This document shows, one piece after another, positions 10,803-22,320 of a DNA stretch of 64,000 nucleotides (the first letter of the stretch is position 1; every line of letters begins with the position of its first letter). The stretch comes from Syngnathus acus (taxonomy: Eukaryota; Chordata; Actinopteri; Syngnathiformes; Syngnathidae): the NCBI RefSeq assembly GCF_901709675.1, contig NC_051105.1, forward strand, positions 12,448,604 through 12,512,603, written 5' to 3'. The notes below the pieces were generated by a model. The model did not search any database, was not told where the DNA came from, and saw only the letters and a program-made list of their open reading frames with translations. A program made the translations under genes and the position numbers.

Positions 10803-11577
10803 GGGCTGTGGACTTGGACTCGGGGACTCGGACTCGGTCGGACTCGGTCATTTTTGCCGGACTCGGACTCGGTGCTGATTTTGACTGAGTCCACCGAGTC
10901 CGACAATAAAAAAAATACGTTCAATTTTATTTTCATCCTGCTGCTGAGAATGCGCGTAGGAATACTGTCCACAGCCCTGCTTACGATCAATGCGGCCGAG
11001 GTTGATGGGTCCACATCGACGGAGGAGGATGAGTTTGAAAAAGAACTTGACAGCATTGAGCGCCGCCGGCGTTTGTCGGCCGCCACCTCGCCAACCGACA
11101 TAGATGAAGAAATTGGGGCAATGTTGGCACTTGGTCGAATGAAAGAGAGCCCATTTGTTACAGCTGATCGTTATCCGTCCGGCCTCAAGGCAGCGACTCG
11201 GACACTAACAGCAATGCCAATCAGCCAAGTCAGCGTAGAGCGCCTGTTTTCCGGGCTCAAGTTTATCATGTCTGATCAGCGCGGCGCGATGAAGGCTGAC
11301 TTGGTTGAGGCGATTTTGTTCCTAAGAACAAACTCAAGTCGTTGAATTGAAACTTGAAAGTATCTGTTTATTGTATTCGTTTATATGTTTAATAAAGACA
11401 AAGCCATCACAACACTGTTGTAATTATTTAGATTTTGATCTAAATTAGCCTTGAATAAAGACTAAGCAATCACATGAATTAACAGAAAAAATGGGCAGCC
11501 GGACTCGGACTCGGTGGTCAAGAGGCCGGACTCGGACTCGGACTCGGTGCAAAAATCCGACCGAGTCCACAGCCCTG
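10803..11577 (+). mobile_element. hAT element with GACTCG-rich ends, copy A
   Basis: The left end 'gggctgtggac' and right end 'gtccacagccctg' are inverted. Tandem 'ggactcggactcgg' motifs lie just inside each end. The family twin at 22321-23671 has perfect 8-bp target duplications and full CAGGGCTGTGG termini. Here the outer bases of the left end are missing because it is fused to the preceding hAT. The interior includes the C-terminal part of a transposase. Confidence 0.75.
10985..11345 (+). pseudogene. hAT dimerisation domain remnant
   Basis: The open frame encodes an acidic stretch ('STEEDEFEKELDSIE'), then a hATC-like domain: 'PSGLKAATRTLTAMPISQVS' followed by 'VERLFSGLKFIMSDQRGAMKADLVEAILFLR', with the usual (S/V)ER-FS layout. 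This is the C-terminal 110-120 residues of a hAT transposase. The catalytic region is absent, so it is an internally deleted, non-autonomous element. Confidence 0.75.
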
Positions 11578-11602
11578 ATGTATATATATGTATATATATG
11601 TA

Positions 11603-12398
11603 CCGTAATTTTCGGACTATAAGTCGCACCGGAGTATAAGTCGCACCAGCCATAAAATGCCCAAAAATGTGAAAAAAAACATATATAAGTCGCTCCGGAG
11701 TATAAGTCGCATTTTGGGGGGCAATTTATTCGACAAAATTCAACACCAAGAACAGACATGAACGAGCAACAACAGGCTAAACGATACGGTATGCTAACGT
11801 GACAAACACAAACGAGGAGCTGAGAACGGGCCTGACGTAACATTGTTATTTTAAAAAAACTATTACATAAATAACACGTTTATAAAACCATCTGTGTCAC
11901 TCCAAATCATTAAATCCATCGATCGTCCTTTGTCAACAATGCCGTGTGCCGCGCCGCAGTTCAAATTATTCCACAGGCCCATACAACGATATATAAACTA
12001 TATTTTAAATAACTATCACATAAACAACAATATTATCAAACCATTTGTGTCACTCCAAATCATTAAATCCATCGATCAAATTTCTCGTCCTTTATGTCAT
12101 CCTGGTGACAGAGGACATGTCCAGAGGATATGGCGCTTTAAAGTGTTAATTACTTTATTTGATTTTTTCTCTCTATTTTTCATGTTTTGAATATGTTCAA
12201 GATAAAGATATCAAAGCATGTGAAGTGATCAACTATACTAAAAATAACATGTGAAGTGGTCAACTATACTTGTAAGTAAGTGATGTGTTAATGATCAAGT
12301 AAAAATTTGTGAAAAAAACATATATAAGTCGCTCCTGAGTATAAGTCGCCCCCCCACCCAAACTATGAAAAACCCGCGACTTATAGTCCGAAAATTAC

Positions 12399-12400
<2 letters not shown>
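11603..12400. mobile_element. Tigger/pogo-like MITE, complete copy
   Basis: The left end 'ccgtaattttcggactataagtcgcacc' and the right end 'gcgacttatagtccgaaaattacgg' are inverted repeats inside a (TA)n tract, which supplies the TA target. The interior repeats 'cactccaaatcattaaatccatcgatc' at 11892 and 12051. This is the complete relative of the element at the start of the window. No coding capacity. Confidence 0.85.
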
Positions 12401-12455
<55 letters not shown>

Positions 12456-12474
12456 GTATATAGTATATATATAT
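12401..12474. repeat. (TA)n microsatellite
   Basis: A near-pure TA tract of about 70 bases, interrupted once by 'cgtatagt'. Confidence 0.9.
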
Positions 12475-12480
12475 GGGAGT

Positions 12481-12638
12481 TTAAGATCAGGGGATGTTTG
12501 AGAATATTTGCCATTTTTCACGTCCTGAGTGTTGTTAGTCACCTAAATGTTGAACAGAGGCTGTGATTTACCGAAGTCAAATTCCTTGTTTGGCACGCTC
12601 AAACATGGCGAATAAAAACTCTTGAATCTTGAATATAT
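12481..12638 (+). repeat. Probable LINE 3' UTR fragment
   Basis: The stretch 'gtcaaattccttgtttggcacgctcaaacatggcgaataaaaactcttgaatcttgaa' resembles the 3' end of a fish Rex/CR1-type LINE: an AATAAA-like signal, then a short repeat tail. No coding part is attached. Confidence 0.4.
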
Positions 12639-12639
12639 A

Positions 12640-15600
12640 TATCATCATCATCATCGGTTTAAAGTCCGCTTTCCAGGCGCCGCTGGATTGGACTGGGTTC
12701 TCGATATGGCTTTCTTCCACCGGGAACGGTCCATGGCCATCTCGTGGTTGATGCAGAGTGCCTTCATGTTGGCTGCCACGGTCGTCTGACAGGTCTTTTT
12801 AGGTCGGCCACTGGGTCTTGTTCCCTCTACGTTATACGACATAACTTTCTTCACCCAGTCGTTCTCGTCCTTCCTCACTACATGTCCGTACCATCGCAGT
12901 CTGCCTCTCCTCACCACATCCACTATGGCCTCCACTCCCATCTTCTTTCTCAGCTCTGCACTGGTCTTTTCCTCCCTCATTGACACACCACACATCCATC
13001 TGATCATCCTCATTTCTGCTCTGTTTAGTTTGTCTTCGTGTTCTGTTTTCAGGGCCCATGCCTCACTTCCGTACGTCATACTACTTCTGACGCAGGCTGA
13101 GTACACTTGGCCTCTCATCTTCAGGGATGGGGCCTTAGATGTTAAGAAGGGCATGAGTTCCCTGAATTTCTTCCACCCGCTTCTCACCCTTGTGGTCACT
13201 GCTAGGTCCACCCCCCCATCAGCGTTAAGCATGTCTCCAAGGTAGCAGAAGCTGTCCACCACCTCGTACATCTCCCCATCTACCACGAGCCCCTCTTGCT
13301 CAGCTGGGTCTGCTTGGGCGACTTCTCCCCTGCACCGCTTGCATTGGAAGGTCTCACTTGCAGCTAGTAGGCTGCCTTTTACTCCACTGCATCTTCGGTG
13401 TACCCATCTCTGACAACCCTTGCACCGGATAGAGTTAGCTTGCACTCCCTTCCCGCAAACTCCACATGGCCATGCTCCTGACTGAGATATCACTCCCAGG
13501 CCTGCACCACCGACCATGACCTTTGATTTTGCCGCATTCACCTTCATTCCTTTCACTTCCAGGCATGTCTTCCAGGCCGCTAGCTTCCTAGCTAGGTCTT
13601 CTCGACTGTGAGCCATCAATACCAGGTCATCCGCGTAGAGCAGCTCCCATGGTAGTCCACCCCTCACTTCCCTCGATACCACATCCATCACGATAGCAAA
13701 CAGTAATGGGCTGAGCACTGATCCCTGGTGCACCCCTACCCTTACTTCAAACCCATTACTGTCGCCAACTCCTGTTCTAACAGCTGTGCAGGCTCTGCAG
13801 TAGAGAGCCATCACAGCCTTAACCAGTCCCTCTTCCACGCCCGACTTCCTTAGGGCCCACCTCACCACCTCCCTTGGCACCCTGTCGAACGCTTTTTCCA
13901 GGTCAACAAAAGCGAAGTACAACCTCCTCTTCTCCTGGTGTTTCTCTTGCATCTGTCGGATGACAAAAATTGCGTCTGTTGTACCTTTACCAGGCATGAA
14001 GCCATACTGCATCTCGTCCACCTCTACCCGTGACCTCACCCTCCTTTCCAACACCCTCTCTAATAGCTTCATTCCATGCTCCAGCAGCTTTATGGCTCTG
14101 TATGACCCGCATGCGAGTGGGTCCCCCTTCCCTTTGACTAGAGGCACCAGGACGCTTCTTGTCCAGTCCTCCGGAATGTGCCCCTCAGCGATGACACTGT
14201 TACACAGGTCGGTCATCCACTGCACACCGACGTCTCCCGCTGCCTTTAGCATCTCTGCCACCACTCCAGATGGTCCAGCTGCCTTTCCATCCTTCATGGC
14301 CTTCATGGCTTTCCCCACTTCTGTTCGTGTGATCGGGCCACATTCACCCTCCACTTTGTCGCATCCCACCTCTCCATCCCAGTCATTCTCCACATTCAGC
14401 AGCTTCTCCATGTACCTTCGCCAGACTTCCTTCACTCCTCTGTTGTCTGTCACGATGTTGCCATCCTTATCCTTCACACAGTTTGCAAGGGTCACATCAC
14501 GCCTCTCCTTAACCATTTGCTTCGCTATCTTGAAGAAGCTCTTTTGTCCTCTCTCACTCTCCAATTCACTTGCAAATTCTTTCCGCTTGGTCTCGTGGGC
14601 CTCCCACACTGCTGTCCGTGACGCCCTCCTTGCCTCTACATACCGCGCTCGGTCTGCCTCCCTTTTAGATTTCTTCCATACTTTATGGCACCTCCTCTTC
14701 TCATTCACCGCTCTTTTGATGCTGTCATTCCACCACCATGTCTCTCTTTGTCTTGCTTTACCCTTTGACCATCCGCACACCTCCTCTGTAGCTTCAAGCA
14801 GAGCCTTCTTCATTGCCTACCACTTGCCATCCACACCACCCGACTCCATCATCTCCTCCACTTCTTCTACTGTATGCTCAATCTTCTCCCTAAACTCATT
14901 TTTATTCCCTCCGCTATGTAGCTTCCACACCTTCAACTTGGGACGATGCTTCTTAGCCCCCACCTTCTTGATCCGCAGAGTTAGGTCTCCGATGACTAGG
15001 CGATGCTGAGACACACACTCTTCTCCGGGGATTGCCTTGGCAGCCCTGACCAGGACGCGGTCCTCCTTTCTGACCATGATGTAATCTATTGTGCTCTTGC
15101 AGCCACCCGAACTGTATGTTACTAATTTGGCTTCGTCCTTCTTGAAAAGCGTGTTGCACAGCACCAGCTCCAGTGTATCGCCGAACTCCAGGATCCTCTC
15201 TCCCTCTGCGTTCCGCATGCCGTACCCCTGTCCCCCATATACCCCCTCAAAGCCATCTGACTCCCTCCCCACGTGTCCATTCAGATCACCTCCCAGAATT
15301 ATAACCTCATTCTGGGGGATCCCTGACAGCACCATGATGGCCTTGTCCCAGAACGCATCCTTCTCGTCCTGAATTCTGCCAACTTGAGGGCCATAGATTG
15401 AAATTACGTTTGTCAGGCGCTTCCCAACGATCAACTTCACAAAGATGATCCGCTCATTTACCCTGCTAATGCTTAGCACTTGATCTATCCACTTTTCAGC
15501 GATAAGTACTCCAACACCACCAGTCCCTTCGTTGCAGCCTTGCCAGAAGAACTTGTACCTTCTGCCGATTGCACCCAGCATCCTTGCACTTCCACCCTTC

Positions 15601-16370
15601 CATCTCGACTCCTGGACACAGCAGACATCCACCCTTCTCCTGTGTAGAGCCTCAACCACCTCCACCGATCGGTGCGACATGCTGCCAATGTTCCATGTAG
15701 CCACCCTAACACGTGCCTCCTGCCCCTCTCTATTCCGGTTCAGGCCTCCCTGCATTCCATCGGGCTGAGGGCCGTCATATAATCTACCTGCGGTTTGGCC
15801 TCCTTTTCCATCATTCTTTTTGTCGTAGGCTGATGAAAATGCCCACGGAGTACTTAAGGCTGTACCCCGCCTCTCCTGTGTTTGTCTAGCCATACTGAGA
15901 ATATTTTTGGAGCAAAACTTTTTACAGTCGGATGCCCTTCCTGACACCAACCCAAGGGGAAATTGATTTTCTGTAGAGGTTGACTCCCTTAGCCCATTCC
16001 TCTCCCGAGGAGCCCACTGGGCAGTGGTACTATTTAACCCATAGTTGGGGGCTGGTTCGTGAGCACCAAGGCGTGTCCACACACCGGTGGGCCTGCGTGC
16101 CGCACGTCTAGGGGCCAAACCTCCTCCGAGTCCCTTGTAGTTTAGCCTGGGTCCGTGTTGTACCCAGTTACCATGTGTCGCCGCGTGGAGGCACTACATA
16201 GGGCTTGCTGTTAGAGAGGCTATGTACAGGCAGGGAGAGACTTACGCACTCGGCTCTCCCGTTCGCATACTGCTAGCCAGCGGTGAGGGTTGACAGTGAG
16301 AAGTGACATGCACTGGGCACTCCACCAACACACTAGACGCATCACAACAACCCGACTTGGTCTTATGAAG
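12640..16370 (-). mobile_element. Nearly full-length LINE with (ATG)n tail (LINE D)
   Basis: The 3' tail is 'catcatcatcat' at 12641-12654 (ATG repeats on the coding strand). The coding region is 16118-12651. An apparent 5' UTR reaches about 16370, where AC, AT and T runs begin. A 5'-truncated copy of the same family lies at 39401-39945 and shares the tail. The layout (one APE-RT protein, trinucleotide tail) suggests RTE-like or related clades; the exact clade is not resolved. Confidence 0.8.
12651..16118 (-). pseudogene. LINE D APE-endonuclease/RT, one nonsense codon
   Basis: One frame runs 1155 codons from 16118 to 12651 and is broken only by TAG at 14819-14817. Endonuclease: 'VRVATWNIGSMS', 'CCVQESRW' (catalytic Glu), 'VIILGGDLNGHVG' (Asp, Asn), 'SQHRLVIGDL' (His). 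After the stop come 'WWWNDSIKRAV', the RT 'LVPLVKGKGDPLACGSYRAI', 'FAFVDLEKAFDRVPREV' and 'LLYADDLVLMA' (catalytic YADD). A Cys/His-rich PHD-like finger follows (CGVC, CKGC, WVHRRC, CKRC; about 13440-13340). Last are a thumb ('FCYLGDMLNADGG') and a C-terminal 'GRLRWYGHVVRKDENDW' segment. All catalytic residues are kept, so the copy may have died recently. Confidence 0.85.
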
Positions 16371-16387
16371 TCAGACACACACACATA

Positions 16388-16421
<34 letters not shown>

Positions 16422-16424
16422 TTT
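16371..16424. repeat. Compound (AC)n(AT)n(T)n microsatellite
   Basis: AC repeats, then AT repeats, then a T-run of 21 bases, at the 5' boundary of LINE D. Confidence 0.85.
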
Positions 16425-17592
16425 TGCGTCTCATTCTTACCCTTTTCTCTCTTGGTATTCTCCCAACTGGAGATATATGCCGACGGGCAGGGCAATTAGA
16501 TTTTTCCTTGACAATCATGTTGTATGTGGATCAATAAAATAATATAGATGATGCTTCAAAGCAACTTACCAAACAATGCCAGGTGTAGCCTTTTTTTCTT
16601 CAGTTAATGCTATAGGTTCAAAGGTCAGTTGCCGTCTGTCATTTGTTCATAATTCTCCAGTTGTGTTTGGTTCAAACAAGTCACTTGGTGTGCGGCTGTG
16701 TCAAAACTAAATTTACTGATGTCGCCAGCAACACACAGATGGAATTATTTTTCTCAATGTCATGCATAGAATTAATTTATATATAAATAAATAATTTAAA
16801 CACATTATAAAACCATGTTCTCTTGAGTGAGAGAATGTTTTTGCTGCCAAATTCAGTTTACTTTGGGGTTTGGCTTTAATACTAATAGTAGTAACTAAAA
16901 TGGTATCCTATAATGAGTTTAGATGAGGTAACGTACGTATGTAGCCTTTGAATAATGTATTCATTTAATTGATATTCTAAGAGTAGTGAGTATAATTTTA
17001 TGCACCTTAAAATAAATTTCTTTTTTTAATCAATGAAAAGATTGATTCAGCTGTGAATACAATAAGCATCCATAAAACAGAACATTTATACTGCCTGTTT
17101 TTTATGTTTATTTTAACACACATTTTGCATTCAAGTCACTCACTACTGATTATATAGTGTCACAAATGAATAATAAAAGAAAAACAGTGCCATCTGTCTT
17201 GCCACAGTTCTGCAGTCAATGACTATAAAAACTCATTTCACTAACTGGTAAAGCAAACAAGGTTATACTCTATTTGTGTTGTACACACATTTCCCCTGAG
17301 ATTGAATATTATCATTCTGTAATTCGAGGGGTTGTCAAATTGATTTTCATCACCCAAACCTATGCACTCTTTAACCTGTGATCAGCCACAGTGAATGACC
17401 CATCTGGGATCTAGATAATCCATCTGATGCAAGCCAGAGGACAGGACAGTCATCTGGGTCTGACTCTTATTTCCTCCAAGACACTCGGTCTTTGTATGGG
17501 TTTCTCAAGGGTAATCAGCTTCTCTGTGTTCAAAACCTCGACATGTATGTGCTCTTAGAGGCTAAGAAGGGCCAATCCGCTATCGTCATCCG

Positions 17593-17597
<5 letters not shown>
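16425..17597. other. AT-rich DNA with no recognised gene
   Basis: I see no long open frame, no domain match and no terminal repeats. It could be intergenic or intronic host DNA. Confidence 0.6.

Positions 17598-17682
<85 letters not shown>
17598..17682. repeat. (CT)n microsatellite
   Basis: A pure CT tract of about 85 bases. Open frames of Leu-Ser or Glu-Arg through it are artefacts. Confidence 0.95.
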
Positions 17683-17685
<3 letters not shown>

Positions 17686-18249
17686 TTTTTGCAAAATATA
17701 ATTTTACTATGTCAAGTGACAATGCATAAAAACCAAATATAAAGGTAGAAAATGTCCAATTTACAGAGTAAAGTAAGCATTTGATGCCATACAACGTAAC
17801 CAGAATTCTCTCTCCCTTAGATTGCCTGGTGCCCATGTGGCATACAGCTGTGCACAATCAACCAATTTGAAAAAAGTCTGGAGCTCAACGAAAGCTCTTG
17901 CTTTAAAGTGGGGACGATCTTGAGAAAGTTAAGGGAACAGTCTTAAAGTACACAGCAAGAACTTATTAATTACAAGATTCCAGTGATTCTCGTATACCCT
18001 ATGGAATTCATGTAGAGCAATCTTGAATTAAAAACTAAATAAAACGATAGAGCCTCAATTCAAATAAGCACAAAATCCCACTGTATTAAATGACCAACAA
18101 CCCAGGAAATAACTCAAAATATATAATGAAGTAATGTAATGTTGCTAACCATTACACGGGGTTGCCAACATGGTGATCACGGGCACCAGGTAGCCCCCAA
18201 GGACCCCACGAGTCACCACAAGGCCTTTTCTAATAACAGTTCAGCAGTG
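17683..18249. other. Unassigned AT-rich DNA
   Basis: No recognisable gene or repeat apart from ordinary low-complexity AT sequence. Confidence 0.55.
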
Positions 18250-18512
18250 ATTTATAGAAATGGTGTTGCATATTAATGTATTCTACCATGTTAAATCATT
18301 GTTGGAAGCTATTGTGGGAAATCATCAAACTGAAGCCACTGATTTTGTCGTCACACGTATACTCACAGATATCATATATTAACATATGAATAACATATAC
18401 ATATATTTTCTACCATGTTAAATCATTGTTCATAGTTATTGTGGGAAATCATCACCCTGAAAACACTAATTATGTCATCACATATCACATATTAACATAT
18501 AAATAACATAAT
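18250..18512. repeat. Tandem duplication, 127-bp period
   Basis: 'taccatgttaaatcattgtt' occurs at 18284 and 18411. The following 100 bases ('attgtgggaaatcatca ... cacatattaacatat') are also repeated with small differences. It ends just left of the Gypsy LTR. Confidence 0.7.
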
Positions 18513-18545
18513 TCAAGGTAATTTTAGCCAATTTGTTATTTCATA

Positions 18546-19049
18546 TGTCATGCTGTCGTGTTTTGTGAGTTGTTTTTGTCTTGTCCTGTTCGTCGTATTG
18601 TCACTTCCTGTTTTGTTTTGGTAACTCTCCTCTCGTTTCAGTTCGTGGGTCCTTCCTCTGTGCGTCAGGCTACTTGACTTCCCTGATCCCAATTTTGATC
18701 CTAATCCTCACCCTTCTGTGTGTATATAGCCAGCGTCTTCCCCTTGTCTTGTGCCAGTGCGTCTTGTCCCGTCTTGAACACTAGCGATCGCGTGAGTAAC
18801 AGATATCCCCTTAGAGAACCTAGTTTAGAAGATACCTTTTTTTGTCAAGCCTATGCTCTATGTTTTTCAGTTATGTTTTTTGCCACCGTGTTTCCCTCGT
18901 TTTGAGGCGCTTTTGGTTTTTGCTGTCTCCAGCCTTGTTTTCCCTCTTTTTGAGGCGCTTTTGTTTTTTGTGCTGTCTCCAGCCTGTTCGAATAAATACC
19001 TTTTGTTGGCACTCTGCATCCGAGTCCTCTCCCTGATCCAAGTCTGACA
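18546..19049 (+). repeat. Gypsy 5' LTR
   Basis: 504 bp with short inverted ends TGTCA/TGACA, a TATATAG box at 18723-18729 and a polyadenylation signal AATAAA at 18991-18996. A short internal duplication ('ttttgaggcgcttttg' twice, 18899 and 18949) is shared with the 3' LTR. Confidence 0.92.
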
Positions 19050-19066
19050 GTACGCACTGGCCAGTC

Positions 19067-20063
19067 ATGGACTCGGCAGAGTCGCCACAGTACGCTCCCA
19101 GGCGTCGCAGCTCGCCCAACACCAGAAGCAAGTGGAGGCTCTGGGTGTTGGAGTCCAAGGGCTCGCGAAGAGTCAGGAAGACTTCCGAGGGGTGGTGGCC
19201 GCCCAGGTGGGAACGCTGAGCAAGCAGATGCAGGAAATTCTCTCGCTTCTGACCGCGGGACCAGCAGCGACGCCCAGTCCACTAGCTGCTTCCCCTGTGG
19301 ACCGTTTTGCTCCCGCTCCCATGGCGGTGGGCGCCAGACTGGCTCCTCCGGAACGTTACTTCGGTGAACCCGGGCTTAGCAGAGCCTTTATCACCGAGTG
19401 TGAAATGCAGTTTGAGCGGTCCCCAGGCGACTTCCCCACGGAACGCTCCCGGGTGGCTTATATGGTCTCTTACCTGACGGGAAGGGCCCGGGCGTGGGCG
19501 ACCGCAGAATGGGCTAGGGATTCGGCCACCTGTCATTCCCTCCCCGCCTTCATCGAGGCCCTGCGCACGGTGTTCGACCCGATCTCCTCAGACCGAGAGA
19601 AGGCGCGGGAGCTGTGCCAGCTGACCCAGGGTCGAGAGACTGTCGGCGACTACGCGATCCGCACTCTGGCCGCGGAATGCGGGTGGAACTCGACAGCCCT
19701 GTATGACGTCTTTCTCAGGGGCCTTTCCATGCCATACAGAGCCAGCTCATCCCCCTCGACCTCCCCACAGACCTCGACGCTCTCATCGCGCTGGCCATCC
19801 GCACGGACAACCGACTGCAGGAATGGAAGAAGCAGCGCGCAAGCAGGAACACAACCGCCTTCCCCCCTGTGTCAGTGGCCGGGTCTTCACCCATCGAGGC
19901 ACACCGCCTCAGGCCGAACATGGCTCTGCTGCCTCCTGGGATCGAACCTATGCAGTTGGGCAGAGCTAAGTTGAACGAGGAGGAAAGGAAGCGCTGACGC
20001 CAGGAAGGTAGATGCTACTACTGCGGTGCGCAAGGACATATCCTCCCCTCCTGCCCGGTGAGG
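19067..20063 (+). pseudogene. Gypsy gag, frameshifted
   Basis: ATG at 19067 opens 'MDSAES', but the frame must shift by one base before 'QLAQHQKQVEALGVGVQGLAKSQ'. The capsid region follows: 'LAPPERYFGEPGLSRAFITE' and 'YMVSYLTGRARAWATAEWA'. A second frameshift is at about 19729, after 'DVFLRGLS'; the correct continuation is 'IPLDLPTDLDALIALAIRTDNRL'. An in-frame TGA lies near 19995. The CCHC knuckle 'CYYCGAQGHILPSC' is at 20011-20052. This is a Gypsy Gag packaging protein, now non-functional. Confidence 0.85.
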
Positions 20064-20513
20064 AAAAGCCGGACGGTGAGCACCTTTTCTGTTGCCCAGC
20101 AGAAGGTTCGGGGCCTACCCACCGGCACAATTACCTGCCTAGGAAAGGACACTAAACTTGGGGTGCTAATAGACTCCGGGGTAGATGAGAGTTTGATCGA
20201 CTGGGCGTTTGCTCGGAGATTAGGGGTAAAGACTGAACTGCTAGATACGACAGTGAAGGCCAAGGCGCTCAATGGACAAGCACTTTTTGATATTACTCAT
20301 GTAATCGAACCCCTCTCTCTGTCTTTTGGTAACCATCATGAGAAAGTGAGATTGCATGTCGTAACCTCCCCCATGAACCCACTTATCCTTGGCTAAAACG
20401 CCACAACCCAACCATGGATTGGGAGTCCGGGGAGATAAGGGGATGGGGACCCCATTGCCAAGTGTCATGTCTTGAATCTAACCCCCCGATAGACCCTACA
20501 CGTGGTTCTAACC
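20064..20513 (+). pseudogene. Gypsy aspartic protease
   Basis: The frame continues from the zinc knuckle. 'LGVLIDSGVDESLIDWAFA' holds the D-S-G active site (about 20170), where D-T/S-G-A is usual. A flap-like region and 'MNPLILG' at the end match the usual protease-to-RT linker. A TAA follows at 20394. Linker sequence then runs to the hAT insertion at 20514. Confidence 0.8.
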
Positions 20514-21804
20514 CAGGTGTGGGCAAACTACGGCCCGCGGGCCACATCCGGCCCACGGGACCTTTTAATCCGGCCCGCCAACCCTGAATTAATTGTATTA
20601 TTAAACTTTTTTTTTTGTCATTTTGCCTGCAATGACTGCGTTTCCCCAGTAGATGGGGAATCGCTCGCCTGCGCATTTACTACCGGAAGCCGTGTCAGAA
20701 AGCTCGGTGCACACTCACAAGTGCGTGTACGTACGTACTCAGTAGTACGGACATGGCGCACTCGTGCTCTATTTGTATCAGTCCCGAATTTAGAGCGTGG
20801 GCTGTGACGACAGCATTCTTGTAATTCGCTCGCTGAGCTTTCAGATACAGTTTTACGCTAAAGCCACCCACAAACCTTCCCCTGGAATCCTTCCATTAAA
20901 ATGAGTGGCCCGAAGAAAAGAAGTGAGTGCCGAATGTTAAAAGAGTGGCCAATTTGGCTCGACGTACGCGACGTGACGTTCAGCCACATCAACCCGTCAC
21001 AGATCGAGGTAAACGGATCTCTCCTAAGAATTGCCACAACAAATTTTACTCCAGACTATGATGCACTATCAAAAAAGGGAGACCAACAACACTGTTCCCA
21101 CTGAAAATGAAGGGGAGGCTCTCAAGTTTGTTGTAAAAAAATGCATTTTGAATATGATTTGTACACATAGCAGGGATTGAAACTAGCGACCATTCTCATT
21201 TTCAAACAATGCAGGATGCTCAAGGACATTGATCCACCACCTGTTTGCGACTAATCTTAACCTGTAAAGTTCTTAAGGCTTACTTTAAGGAAGTGTTTCC
21301 CGTTTCCTCACCTCTGTTACCAGGTGTTTGTGAGTTAAAACTCTGCTCTGATGTTCAGATACCCCTCACCGTGTTGGCGTTTTGATTACTTTATTTGGAT
21401 GTATGCTTTCACCGATTCTTCAAGATGATATATTTGGTCAGAATGTTTGCTGTTTGATGTGATCTCATAAGATAAACATTTTTCATTAATCTGACCTGCA
21501 GGCACTGAAGTGATGGAGACTGTTATTCATAATAATAGTGTCGTATTTTATGAGAATCACTGATAGCAGTTTTTTAGTGATTTTTTTTTTAATGCTGTTA
21601 ATAAATGCATTTGTTTTCAAAAAACTTGTTTGGAATATCCATGCTTTACTACCTACTAAAGGCCAAAATCTTTTATGCAATGACCTTTACAGGTCGCTTA
21701 TATTACTTCACACAAACACTACGTCCATCTGCTCCTGGTTCGGCCCTCCGGTCCAAATTTAGAACCCAGTTCGGCCCGCGAGTCAAAAAGTTTGCCCACC
21801 CCTG
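20514..21804 (+). mobile_element. Non-autonomous hAT (GTF2IRD2-like family), copy 1
   Basis: The ends are 'caggtgtgggcaaact' and 'agtttgcccacccctg'-type inverted repeats. A perfect 8-bp target duplication TTCTAACC flanks it (20506-20513 and 21805-21812). Length is 1291 bp. It sits between protease and RT of the Gypsy element and is therefore younger than it. A near-identical copy with a different target duplication lies at 30659-31987. Confidence 0.92.
20901..21107 (+). pseudogene. Mini-ORF joining both ends of a hAT transposase
   Basis: A 67-residue frame starts 'MSGPKKRSECRMLKEW' and goes straight to 'RDVTFSHINPSQIEVNGSLL' and 'TTNFTPDYDALSKKGDQQHCSH'. The two halves resemble the N-terminus and the extreme C-terminus of GTF2IRD2-type hAT transposases (family resemblance recalled, not searched). 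This would be an internal deletion that kept both termini. In the copy at 31.0 kb the frame is broken ('gtgtttaaaaaagagtgg'). Confidence 0.55.
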
Positions 21805-21837
21805 TTCTAACCCAATCTCTGTTTCTCCTGTCCTAGA

Positions 21838-22320
21838 CCCAGAAACCCCAGATCTGACCGGGGTTCCCGTGTGTTATCATCAACTCGCGGAGGTATTCAG
21901 CAAAGTAAAGGCTACCTCTCTACCGCCCCACCGTCCGTATGATTGCGCCATAGAGCTTTTGCCCGGCGCTACAATACCCAAGGGGAGGCTTTATTCCCTT
22001 TCGGCACCCAAAAAGCAGGCTCTAACCGAATATATTGACGCGTCACTTAAAGCGGGTTTGATTAGGCCATCATCGTCTCCTGCAGGGGCCGGATTATTTT
22101 TTGTGGGAGAGAAAGACGGTACCCTACGCCCCTGCATAGACTACAGTCCCCTCAATCAGATCACGATTAAGAACCGGTATCCCCTTCCACTCATGTCAAC
22201 CGTATTTGATCAACTGCAACAAGCTCGGGTGTTCAACAAGCTAGATCTGCGCAACGCGTACCACCTAGTGCGCATCCGGGAGGGGGATGAATGGAAAACG
22301 GGATTTAACACTCCCAGAGG
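21838..22320 (+). pseudogene. Gypsy RT, N-terminal part
   Basis: Encodes '[20 protein letters not shown]', '[17 protein letters not shown]', '[20 protein letters not shown]', '[20 protein letters not shown]' and '[20 protein letters not shown]' (first catalytic Asp). It stops at 'NTPRG', where an hAT element is inserted. The frame resumes exactly at 23680. Confidence 0.88.

Noticed and set aside
13960-15009. 349-codon plus-strand frame opposite LINE D
   Set aside because: Antisense shadow of the LINE coding region, with low-complexity Ser/Pro/Leu composition.
17492-17857. Ser-Leu and Glu-Arg rich frames
   Set aside because: Translation of a CT microsatellite.
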